This document shows positions 8,486-15,817 of a stretch of DNA of 64,000 bases, piece by piece. The notes beneath the pieces are model-generated. The model saw only the letters and a program-made list of their open reading frames with translations, ran no database searches and was not told the DNA's origin. The position numbers were made by a program, and so were the translations under genes. Source of the DNA: an uncultured Desulfobacterales bacterium (GTDB taxonomy: Bacteria; Desulfobacterota; Desulfobulbia; Desulfobulbales; Desulfocapsaceae); NCBI GenBank assembly GCA_937915545.1, contig CALGIJ010000041.1, positions 31,633-95,632 on the forward strand, read 5' to 3'. Position 1 is the stretch's first letter, and each line of letters starts with the position of its first letter.

Positions 8486-9187
8486 TCAGCGGCTGCGAAA
8501 ATACTCCTGGACGTAGCGGATATGCTTCTGCATGGCCTCGAAGGCCGCCTGCGGGCTACGACTCTCGATGGCGGCGAAAATGTCGCGGTGATGTTTGAGC
8601 ACCTCTTCCAGGGCCTCGCGGTTCATATACATATGGCTGAGGTTCTTCTTGATGCCGACGAAGAGGAAGTCGTAAAAATTGCGCATCAGGTGGATGAGCA
8701 CCGGATTCTTGGTGGCGAAGGTCACCGCCATGTGGAAGGCAGTGTCGGAGATGGTGCCGATGCGGTCGCAGTCGGCGAGTTCCTGGGCCATTTCCTCGAG
8801 ACTGTTGCTGATTGCCCGCAGATCAGCCTCGGTGGCCCGCTGCGCCGCCAGCATGGCGGCGTTGGCCTCGAGCCCGAGGCGTACCTCGAGCAGGTCGTCG
8901 GGGGTGGCCTCGTCGGTGGCCATGGCCGCCGTCAGCGGGTTGCCCTGCCGCGATTCCGGGGAGCTGACGAAGGTACCCTGGCCCTGGCGATGCTCGAGCA
9001 GACCGAGGGTCACCAGCTTGTTGATAGCATTGCGCACCGAGGTGCGGCTCACCGCCATGGACACCGCCAGTTCCCGCTCCGGCAGAATCTGCTGACCCGG
9101 CTTGAACTCCCCTTTGTAGATGAGTTCACGGATCTGTTCGAAGACCTGATCGGAGATGCGCTTCGGCTTGATTGGTTTCAGCTTCAT
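8486..9187 (-). CDS. GntR-family transcriptional regulator, FadR/FCD subfamily
   Basis: A 233-aa regulator. The N-terminal winged helix-turn-helix spans about residues 8-75 (ISDQVFEQIRELIYKGEF, then LPERELAVSMAVSRTSVRNA). The C-terminal FCD ligand domain spans about 95-220, with the DTAFHMAV and HHRDIFAAI blocks that carry metal-ligand histidines in this fold. Such proteins bind organic acids and repress the matching catabolic or uptake genes. It converges with the TRAP operon, so that operon is the obvious target, though I found no convincing operator at 5180-5280. ATG 9187 lacks a clear Shine-Dalgarno; upstream in-frame sequence is not protein-like. Confidence 0.85.
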   Translation of the reverse strand: MKLKPIKPKRISDQVFEQIRELIYKGEFKPGQQILPERELAVSMAVSRTSVRNAINKLVTLGLLEHRQGQGTFVSSPESRQGNPLTAAMATDEATPDDLLEVRLGLEANAAMLAAQRATEADLRAISNSLEEMAQELADCDRIGTISDTAFHMAVTFATKNPVLIHLMRNFYDFLFVGIKKNLSHMYMNREALEEVLKHHRDIFAAIESRSPQAAFEAMQKHIRYVQEYFRSR

Positions 9188-9569
9188 CAAAAGTGTTCGC
9201 TCATGGAGTGTTGAGGTGGGGTGCGGCACGGCCCGCAACTGATTTTCCGACGCGGGCAGGGTGCTGCGCTGCCCCCACAGGTTATAGAAAAAACCAGAAG
9301 AATGCAATCGACTTTTCCCCAAATACCATATTTCTTCTTTCTACGACAACGGGTTACATCTTTGTCATGTGCAGCCGAGCTGACGGTCGGTCGGTTTTTG
9401 ACGACACCAGCGGCGGCGGCAATGGCCGCCACCGCTCGTTTGTCCTTTGCAATTTTCGGGGAAGTTATCTATCATGCGAGGTCGCTCAGCCATGCCGCGA
9501 CCGCAAGCCGCCCGGCCTTCCGCCAAGGACAGCACCGGGCCGACGACTCGCCCTTTCCCCCAGACATCC
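9188..9569. other. divergent intergenic region, gntR / cimA
   Basis: 382 nt, partly AT-rich (about 9285-9365). It holds the rightward promoter at 9447-9475. On the minus strand I see no clear -35/-10 pair for gntR and no symmetric GntR-type operator that I would defend. Confidence 0.5.
9447..9475 (+). promoter_or_regulatory. sigma70-type promoter for citramalate synthase
   Basis: TTGCAA (9447-9452), a 17-nt spacer, TATCAT (9470-9475). Predicted transcription start is near 9482, giving a leader of roughly 88 nt to ATG 9570. It makes upstream in-frame ATGs at 9474 and 9492 unlikely starts. Confidence 0.55.
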
Positions 9570-11177
9570 ATGACTCACTACGTCGAACTCTATGATACCA
9601 CCCTCCGCGACGGCACCCAGGCGGAGAACTTCAACCTCTCGGTCGACGACAAGATCCGTATCTCCCGGGCCCTCGACGAACTGGGCATCGACTTCATCGA
9701 GGGGGGCTGGCCGGGCTCCAACCCGGTGTCTGTGGAATATTTCCAGCGCATGCAGACGACGCCGCTCAGCCACGCCAAACCGGCCGCCTTCGGCGCCACG
9801 CGCCACTTCAAGAACCCGCCGCAAGAGGATGCCAACGTGCAGGCCCTGCTCAAAGCGGGAACGCCGGCGGTGACCATCTTCGGCAAGAGCTGGGACATTC
9901 ATGTCGTCGACGCCCTGCATATCCGCCTTGAGGACAACCTGGAGATCATCGAGGACACCCTCGCCTACCTCCGTCCCCGCGTCGATTTCCTTTTCTACGA
10001 CGCCGAGCACTTCTTCGACGGCTTCAAGAACAACGAAGACTACGCCCTCAGCACCCTGGAGAGCGCGGTGCGTGGCGGGGCGCAGACCATCGTCCTCTGC
10101 GACACCAACGGCGGCACCCTGCCCCACGAGATCCCGCCGATCATCGCCCGGGTGCGAGAACACCTGGCGGGGACCGGCAAGAATGTCGAACTCGGCATCC
10201 ATGCCCACAACGACTCGGAGACCGCCGTCGCCAACTCGCTCATCGCCGTCGCCGAGGCCAGGGTGCGCCAGGTGCAGGGTACCATCAACGGCTTCGGCGA
10301 ACGCTGCGGCAACGCCAACCTGACGTCGATCATCCCCGCCCTGGTCTTCAAGATGGGGGTGGAGTGCGAGGTACGCAAGAACATCGACCGGCTCTTCACC
10401 ACCTCGCGCCTGGTCAACGAGCTGGCCAACCTGCCCCAGAACCGCTACCAGCCCTATGTCGGCGAATCGGCCTTCGCCCATAAGGGGGGCATCCATGTCA
10501 GCGCCGTCAAGCACAACCCGCTGACCTACGAGCACATCGCCCCGGACAAGGTCGGCAACATCCGCCGCATCCTCATCTCCGACCAGAGCGGCCGCGCCAA
10601 CATCCTCCACAAGGCTCGGCAGTGGGGGCTGCCGCTGACCCCCAACGACCCGGTGCTGGCAACCATCGTCAGCGAGCTCAAGGAACTCGAAAACCAGGGC
10701 TACCAGTACGAGGGGGCCGAGGCCAGCTTCGAGCTGCTCATGCGCCGCGCCATGGGCATGACCCGCAACTACTTCAAGTTCGAGAGTTTTCGGGTGATGA
10801 ACGACAAGTACCGCATGGACCAGCCGCCCCTCACCGAGGCCACCATCCGCATGTTCGTCAGCGGCCGCGAGGTGCATACCGCGGCCATGGGCGACGGCCC
10901 GGTCAACGCCCTCGACTGTGCCATCCGCAAGGCCCTGACCCGCTTCTACCCGAGCCTTGAAGAGATGGAGCTGACCGACTACAAGGTCCGCGTGCTCTCC
11001 GGCGAGCACGGCACCGAGGCGCGGGTGCGCGTCCTGGTGGAGAGCCGCGACAGCCAAAACACCTGGGGCACGGTGGGGGTGTCGGTAAACATCATCGAGG
11101 CCAGCTGGCAGGCGCTGGTGGACAGCATCAACTATAAGCTGATGCAGGAAGATCTGCGACGTTCCAAGATGGCGTAA
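9570..11177 (+). CDS. cimA: (R)-citramalate synthase
   Basis: A 535-aa enzyme of the alpha-isopropylmalate/homocitrate synthase superfamily, matching the length of the TIGR00977 citramalate synthases found in Geobacter and relatives. It condenses acetyl-CoA with pyruvate, the first step of threonine-independent isoleucine synthesis. The TIM-barrel start LYDTTLRDGTQ carries the metal/keto-acid motif (residues 6-16). HAHNDSETAVANS holds the two metal histidines, and NGFGERCGNANL follows. The C-terminal third (from about residue 400) is the LeuA dimer/allosteric domain expected to bind isoleucine. ATG 9570 lacks an evident ribosome site but agrees with family length and with the promoter at 9447-9475. 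Malate dehydrogenase follows after 190 nt. Confidence 0.88.
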   Translation: MTHYVELYDTTLRDGTQAENFNLSVDDKIRISRALDELGIDFIEGGWPGSNPVSVEYFQRMQTTPLSHAKPAAFGATRHFKNPPQEDANVQALLKAGTPAVTIFGKSWDIHVVDALHIRLEDNLEIIEDTLAYLRPRVDFLFYDAEHFFDGFKNNEDYALSTLESAVRGGAQTIVLCDTNGGTLPHEIPPIIARVREHLAGTGKNVELGIHAHNDSETAVANSLIAVAEARVRQVQGTINGFGERCGNANLTSIIPALVFKMGVECEVRKNIDRLFTTSRLVNELANLPQNRYQPYVGESAFAHKGGIHVSAVKHNPLTYEHIAPDKVGNIRRILISDQSGRANILHKARQWGLPLTPNDPVLATIVSELKELENQGYQYEGAEASFELLMRRAMGMTRNYFKFESFRVMNDKYRMDQPPLTEATIRMFVSGREVHTAAMGDGPVNALDCAIRKALTRFYPSLEEMELTDYKVRVLSGEHGTEARVRVLVESRDSQNTWGTVGVSVNIIEASWQALVDSINYKLMQEDLRRSKMA

Positions 11178-11367
11178 CCGCCCGCCACGCCGCCCCGGGA
11201 TATCGCCACTCACCCGGGCCCCGGCAGCGTTGTTGAGAGGAAACGAGGCTCCCCGGCGCACCACCTCCCCCTTTCGGGACAAAGTTCCCGGCCATGGAGG
11301 CTGGCCGTCCGTTCGGCCGGTGCCAGGCACCGCCTCGGATCAAGAAACCCTTCCCAAGGAGGATGCA

Positions 11368-12345
11368 ATGAAAACCCCTGTACGTGTTGCCATTACCGGC
11401 GCCGCCGGTCAGATCAGCTATTCCCTTATCTTCCGGGTCGCCGCCGGCGACATGCTCGGCCCCGACCAGCCGGTCATCCTGCAGCTGCTGGAGATCCCCC
11501 CGGCAATGAAGGCCCTGGAAGGGGTGCTGATGGAACTCAATGACTGCGCCTTCCCGCTGGTCGCCGGCGTCGTCACCACCGACGACCCCAACGTCGCCTT
11601 CAAGGACGCCGACTATGCCCTGCTGGTCGGCTCGCGCCCGCGCGGTCCCGGCATGGAGCGCTCCGACCTGCTCAAGGCCAATGGCGCCATCTTCACCGTC
11701 CAGGGCAAGGCCCTCAACGACCACGCCAGCCGTAACGTCAAGGTGCTGGTGGTCGGCAACCCGGCCAACACCAACGCCCTGATCTGCATGAAGAACGCCC
11801 CGGACCTCAATCCGCGCAACTTCACCTCGATGATGCGGCTCGACCACAACCGCTCCATGTCGCAGATCGCCACCAAGACCGGGAGCCACCCGACCAAGGT
11901 CGAAAAGGTGGTGGTGTGGGGCAACCACAGCTCCACCCAGTTCCCCGACATCAGCTACGCCACCGTCGATGGCGCCGCCGTCAAGGATAAGGTCGACAAC
12001 GACTGGTACGAGCAATACTTCATCCCCACCGTGCAGCAGCGCGGCGCGGCGATCATCAAGGCGCGCGGCTCCTCCTCCGCCGCTTCGGCCGCCTCCGCCG
12101 CCATCGACCATATGCGCGACTGGGCCATGGGCTCGGGCGGCCGCTGGGTCTCCATGGGCGTGTGCAGCGACGGCAACAGCTACGGCGTCAGCAGTGGCCT
12201 CATGTTCGCCTTTCCCATCGTCTGCGAAAACGGCGAGTGGAAAGAGGTCAGCGGCCTGCCGGTCAGCGAATTCGCCCGCAAGATGATCAAGGCCACCGAG
12301 GCTGAGTTGCTCAGCGAAAAAGAAGCCATCGCCGACCTCCTCTAA
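11368..12345 (+). CDS. mdh: malate dehydrogenase (cytosolic-type NAD(P)-MDH)
   Basis: A 325-aa malate dehydrogenase interconverting malate and oxaloacetate in the TCA cycle or its reductive branch. It has the nucleotide-binding ITGAAGQISYSL at residues 8-19, then VVGNPANTNALI, MRLDHNRS (catalytic Asp region) and VVWGNHSSTQFPD with the catalytic His. These are signatures of the animal-cytosol/chloroplast-like MDH group (TIGR01759), not of the LDH-like MDHs common in many anaerobes. AAGGAGG sits 5 nt before ATG 11368. The gene ends in a strong intrinsic terminator. The 190-nt gap after cimA contains nothing I can name. Confidence 0.93.
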   Translation: MKTPVRVAITGAAGQISYSLIFRVAAGDMLGPDQPVILQLLEIPPAMKALEGVLMELNDCAFPLVAGVVTTDDPNVAFKDADYALLVGSRPRGPGMERSDLLKANGAIFTVQGKALNDHASRNVKVLVVGNPANTNALICMKNAPDLNPRNFTSMMRLDHNRSMSQIATKTGSHPTKVEKVVVWGNHSSTQFPDISYATVDGAAVKDKVDNDWYEQYFIPTVQQRGAAIIKARGSSSAASAASAAIDHMRDWAMGSGGRWVSMGVCSDGNSYGVSSGLMFAFPIVCENGEWKEVSGLPVSEFARKMIKATEAELLSEKEAIADLL

Positions 12346-12368
12346 GCAAGGCCTGGCAGTTGATCTCG

Positions 12369-12397
12369 GGGCGGCCCTTGTGGCCGCCCTTTTTTTT
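12369..12397 (+). terminator. intrinsic terminator of mdh
   Basis: A perfect 8-bp stem GGGCGGCC / GGCCGCCC (12369-12376, 12382-12389) with a 5-nt loop, followed immediately by eight T residues (12390-12397). Confidence 0.9.
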
Positions 12398-12439
12398 GCC
12401 CGAGAGAGGAAAAAAGCGGCCGCCGGATCCACGATTCGC

Positions 12440-12469
12440 TTGCCGGGGCCGCGAAAAGACAGGTATAGT
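12440..12469 (+). promoter_or_regulatory. candidate promoter for the periplasmic-sensor gene
   Basis: TTGCCG (12440-12445), an 18-nt spacer, TATAGT (12464-12469; 5/6). The predicted start near 12476 is just before the paired hairpins at 12483-12534, leaving a leader of about 165 nt. Confidence 0.45.
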
Positions 12470-12482
12470 CGAAAACGGTGTT

Positions 12483-12534
12483 ATGCCGGGCAAGGCTGCC
12501 CGGCATGGCCGTTTCCAGGGCAATGGCCCTGGAA
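12483..12534 (+). repeat. two tandem perfect stem-loops in a 5' leader
   Basis: Stem 1 has 10 bp (12483-12492 with 12497-12506, 4-nt loop). Stem 2 has 9 bp (12513-12521 with 12526-12534, 4-nt loop). They lie between the candidate promoter at 12440-12469 and the ATG at 12640. No T-run follows, so they are not simple terminators. Confidence 0.6.
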
Positions 12535-12639
12535 CAGCGTTCTTTGTCAACACTCCCGGTCGCCCGCACCCGCAGGGGTGACGTCGTCGACTGTTTTGCC
12601 ACGGCCGTGACGCCGTGCGCCTTTCATGAGGAGTCGTCG

Positions 12640-13815
12640 ATGCCCTTTTTGCCCGCCGTGGTCCTGCTGCTCGTCCTCCTCGCCGCTGTCGGCCACACCG
12701 GGCAAGCCCCGGAACCCCTGCCGGCATTGAATTTCACCCCCGCCGAACAGGCCTGGCTGAAGCAGTACGCGACGCTTCGCGTCGCCGGTCCACGCGCCTT
12801 TCCCCCCTTCCACTTCATCGACCAGAAAAAACCGCAGGGCATGGCGGTGGATTACCTGCAGCTTATCGCCGAGCGACTCGGCCTGACCCTCGAGTACCAC
12901 CCCGAACTGGCCTGGACCGAGGTGCTCGCCGGCGTCAAGGAGCGACGCCTCGACCTCATCGCCTGCACCGCCGCCTCGCCGGAGCGCGACGCCTATCTGT
13001 CGCTGACCACGCCGCATCTCTCTTTTCCACTGGTCATCCTCACCCGCCGCGACGCCCCATTCGTCGCCAACCTCGGCGACCTGCGCGGGCAACGCATCGC
13101 CCTCACCAAAGGAATCATGACCCGCGACTGGCTGGTGGGCGACGGCCTCGTCTTCACCACGGTGGACGTCGCCACCCTCAACGAGGAGCTCGAAGCGGTG
13201 GCCAGCGGCCGCGCCGATGCCGCCGTGCAGAACCTCGCCTCGGCCTCCTATCACATCGAAAAGCGGGGGCTGACCAACCTCAAGGTGGCGGCGCCGACCC
13301 CTTACGGGAACTACGACCTTTCGATAGGCGTGCGCAGCGACTGGCCGGAGCTGGTCGGGCTCCTCAACCGCGCCCTGGCCTCCATCGACCAGACCCGGCA
13401 CAGCGCTATCCGCCAGAAGTGGATGGCGGTGCGCTACGAGTTCGGCTGGCGCCTGCGCGACATCCTTTTATGGTCCGGATTCATCGCCGCCGTCGCCATC
13501 GCCGTCATCGCCCTTATCGCCCGCAGCAATCGGCGGCTCGCCGCGGAAATCGCCGAACGGCGCAGGATTGAGGGGAAGAAGGAGGCGCTCATCGTCGACC
13601 TGCAGCAGGCCCTGGAAGAGAACCGCAGCCTGCACGGCATCCTGCCCCTGTGCAGCCACTGCAAGAAGATCCGTACCGCCGACGGCTCCTGGGAAGAGGT
13701 CGACCTCTACATCCACAAGCACTCCCAGGCCGACATCAGCCACTCCATCTGCCCGGACTGCATCAAAATCCACTATCCCGAACTGCGCGCCGGGAAATCC
13801 TCCTCGGCGGCTTGA
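12640..13815 (+). CDS. membrane sensor: periplasmic SBP domain, one TM, CSHCKKIR/ICPDC output
   Basis: A 391-aa protein. An N-terminal signal sequence (residues 1-25) is followed by a bacterial extracellular solute-binding family 3 domain (about 45-265; LRVAGPRAFPPFHFI, then PQGMAVDYLQLIAERLGL). One transmembrane helix (about 275-296) and a short charged coiled coil come next. The cytoplasmic end is a compact module with CSHC (C338, C341), KKIR, a GSWEEVDLYIHKHS stretch and ICPDC (C371, C374). This module is common at the ends of deltaproteobacterial signalling proteins and its function is not established; four cysteines suggest a metal site. No kinase, GGDEF, EAL or methyl-accepting domain is present. 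GAGGAG precedes ATG 12640 by 6 nt. It may be a truncated sensor or one that signals through the Cys module. Confidence 0.8.
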   Translation: MPFLPAVVLLLVLLAAVGHTGQAPEPLPALNFTPAEQAWLKQYATLRVAGPRAFPPFHFIDQKKPQGMAVDYLQLIAERLGLTLEYHPELAWTEVLAGVKERRLDLIACTAASPERDAYLSLTTPHLSFPLVILTRRDAPFVANLGDLRGQRIALTKGIMTRDWLVGDGLVFTTVDVATLNEELEAVASGRADAAVQNLASASYHIEKRGLTNLKVAAPTPYGNYDLSIGVRSDWPELVGLLNRALASIDQTRHSAIRQKWMAVRYEFGWRLRDILLWSGFIAAVAIAVIALIARSNRRLAAEIAERRRIEGKKEALIVDLQQALEENRSLHGILPLCSHCKKIRTADGSWEEVDLYIHKHSQADISHSICPDCIKIHYPELRAGKSSSAA

Positions 13816-13887
13816 CCCGAAAGGTGTCGAGCACTACTAAGGAGTGATATAGGCAGCGACGGTCACCCTCAACACCCTCCGCCGGCC

Positions 13888-14055
13888 ATGAAACAGCTCC
13901 GACCCTACAGAAAATTCATTATCGCCATCATCATCGCGCAGTGCATCGGCGTGGTCCTGCTCGGCTACACCATTTTCAAGGCGCGGGGCGGCAAAGCTCC
14001 AACAGACCAGGCGGCGCAGCCGACGGCCACTGTGGAGCGGCCGGTCTCCCGCTGA
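13888..14055 (+). CDS. small single-pass membrane protein, 55 aa
   Basis: A short open frame. It has a basic N-terminus (KQLRPYRK), one very hydrophobic segment (FIIAIIIAQCIGVVLLGY, about residues 10-27), a short KAR stop-transfer and a polar Pro/Thr/Gln tail. I do not recognise a family. It lies 72 nt after the sensor gene on the same strand and converges with the GGDEF gene. There is no clear ribosome-binding site next to ATG 13888, which lowers confidence. The clean membrane topology with a basic start is what makes it plausible. Confidence 0.45.
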   Translation: MKQLRPYRKFIIAIIIAQCIGVVLLGYTIFKARGGKAPTDQAAQPTATVERPVSR

Positions 14056-14106
14056 GGCCTTCCGCCACCATCCCCTGAAAGCTTGAACCCATGCCGACTG
14101 AGCCGC

Positions 14107-15798
14107 TCACTGGCTCTGTGGCGGCCGATAGAGGCGCCAGCTGCCCTTGCCCGAACGTTTCACCTCATACATGGCCACATCGGCCGCCCTGATCAAGGCG
14201 TCGAGGCTATCGCCGTGGTCGGGATAGACGGCGATACCGATACTCGCCCCGACCACCAGATGACGACCGCCGATCTCCATGGGCTGGCCCAGACTGGAAA
14301 GGATGCGCCTGGCGATGGCGCCGAGGGCCTCGCTCTCACGGACATGGATGAGGATGCTGAGAAACTCGTCGCCGCCGTGGCGGGCGACGTAGTCCTCCGC
14401 CCGCAGGACACCCCCCGCCTGCTCGCCAGCCGCAGTAATGAGGGGCGGGGAAGGGGCGTCGACGGCCGCCGCCTCGGGCATGACGGTACGCAGCCGCCGC
14501 CCGATCTGGCGGAGCACCTCATCGCCGACTTCGTGCCCATGGCTGTCGTTGATCTCCTTGAAACCATCGAGGTCGATGAGCAGCAGGTAGACCTTCCACC
14601 CCTCGCGCCGCGCCTGGGCAAAGGCATTCTCGGCGATGAGCGAGAAAAACCTCCGGTTGGGCAGTTGCGTCAACGGGTCGTGCATGGCCATGCGGGTGAT
14701 GTCCTGATTGGCTTTGAGCAGCTTGAAGCGCATGCGCACCAGGACTGAGATGAGGATACAGAGGGTGGCAAGAAAGAGGACGACGGCGACGATCGTCTGC
14801 CAGTAGCGTTTCCACACGTCCCCCGGACGGAGATGGTCGATATCGCGATAGGGGCCGAGGCGCAGGTCCTGGTAGAGATCATGGACGATGCGGTAGTTGC
14901 GGGCAACGTCCCAACCGGCGATCTTTGCCGTCCGGGCGGCGGGGTCGTCTTCGGCCATGGCGAGGAGAGCGATGGCCACCTTGCGTGACAGCTCCTCGGA
15001 AGTGCGTGACAGCTTGGCCATCGGCCATTCTGGGTAGATGTCGGTGGAGTGGGGGTAAGGGAACTCGTTCTCGCCGATATCGAGTTTATAGTGGAGACGG
15101 TCGCCATGGATGACGCGCAGCGCCCCGCTCGCCACCACGCCCTCCTCTTCCATGGCGTCGAGGGCTTCCGAGCTGATGGTTCCGGCATCCGCCTTCCCGG
15201 CGAGTACGGCCTGTACCACCCCGTCATGGGTGCCGAGAAAGGCGAAGGAACTGAAATCGCTTTCGGTATCGATACCACTCTTCGCCAGTTCGCGCCTGGC
15301 CATGAGCCAACCCCCAAGGGAGTCACGATCGACGGCAACGAAACTCTTGCCGCGCAGATCGGCAAAGACGCGGATATCCTGGCGGTCGGCCCGGGTGACG
15401 ATGAGTCCGGAGAACAGTGACACGCTGCGCTCGCCGTGCTTGCTGCGCACGGTGGCGATCGGCCGTACCCCGAAATTGTACTCCAGTTCAACATACATGC
15501 CGGGGTTGGCGAAGATGAAATCGACACGGTTCCCTGCCACGGCGGCGGAGACTTCGCGAAACTCGAGAGGTACGATGGCAAACCGCGCCCCGGGAATACT
15601 CCTCTCGAGGTACTCGACCAACCCCATCCACCTCTGGACGGTCAACTCCCTTCCCCGCTTGGCGAGCACGCCGATATTGACCGTACCCTCCTCCGCCAGG
15701 GACGCCTGGGGACAGAGCCAGAGCGACAGGGCGAGGAGCAGGGCCACATGCAGCTGAGCGTGGAACGTGACTGCTTTTCGGGGCAAGAGGGACTCCAC
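14107..15798 (-). CDS. PhnD-like periplasmic sensor with GGDEF diguanylate cyclase
   Basis: A 563-aa inner-membrane protein. It has a signal sequence (about residues 15-36), a PhnD-type phosphate/phosphonate-binding periplasmic domain (about 40-320; FIFANPGMYVELE, DADAG-like KADAGTIS) and a transmembrane helix near 340-360. The cytoplasmic GGDEF domain makes cyclic di-GMP. The catalytic RHGGDEF is intact (475-479), and an RAED inhibitory I-site lies exactly 5 residues upstream, so product inhibition is expected. A proline-rich insert (about 445-463) lengthens the loop before the I-site. GTG 15798 is 19 nt after the AOR stop; TTG 15786, with GGTGGAG 6 nt upstream, is an equally good start. The position suggests an operon with AOR. 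Confidence 0.85.
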   Translation of the reverse strand: MESLLPRKAVTFHAQLHVALLLALSLWLCPQASLAEEGTVNIGVLAKRGRELTVQRWMGLVEYLERSIPGARFAIVPLEFREVSAAVAGNRVDFIFANPGMYVELEYNFGVRPIATVRSKHGERSVSLFSGLIVTRADRQDIRVFADLRGKSFVAVDRDSLGGWLMARRELAKSGIDTESDFSSFAFLGTHDGVVQAVLAGKADAGTISSEALDAMEEEGVVASGALRVIHGDRLHYKLDIGENEFPYPHSTDIYPEWPMAKLSRTSEELSRKVAIALLAMAEDDPAARTAKIAGWDVARNYRIVHDLYQDLRLGPYRDIDHLRPGDVWKRYWQTIVAVVLFLATLCILISVLVRMRFKLLKANQDITRMAMHDPLTQLPNRRFFSLIAENAFAQARREGWKVYLLLIDLDGFKEINDSHGHEVGDEVLRQIGRRLRTVMPEAAAVDAPSPPLITAAGEQAGGVLRAEDYVARHGGDEFLSILIHVRESEALGAIARRILSSLGQPMEIGGRHLVVGASIGIAVYPDHGDSLDALIRAADVAMYEVKRSGKGSWRLYRPPQSQ

Positions 15799-15817
15799 CA
15801 GGGTGTCTCGCGGCGGG

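Noticed and set aside
9447..9569. 41-residue N-terminal extension of citramalate synthase
   Set aside because: Overlaps the promoter elements, has Arg/Pro/Ser-rich composition, and exceeds normal family length.
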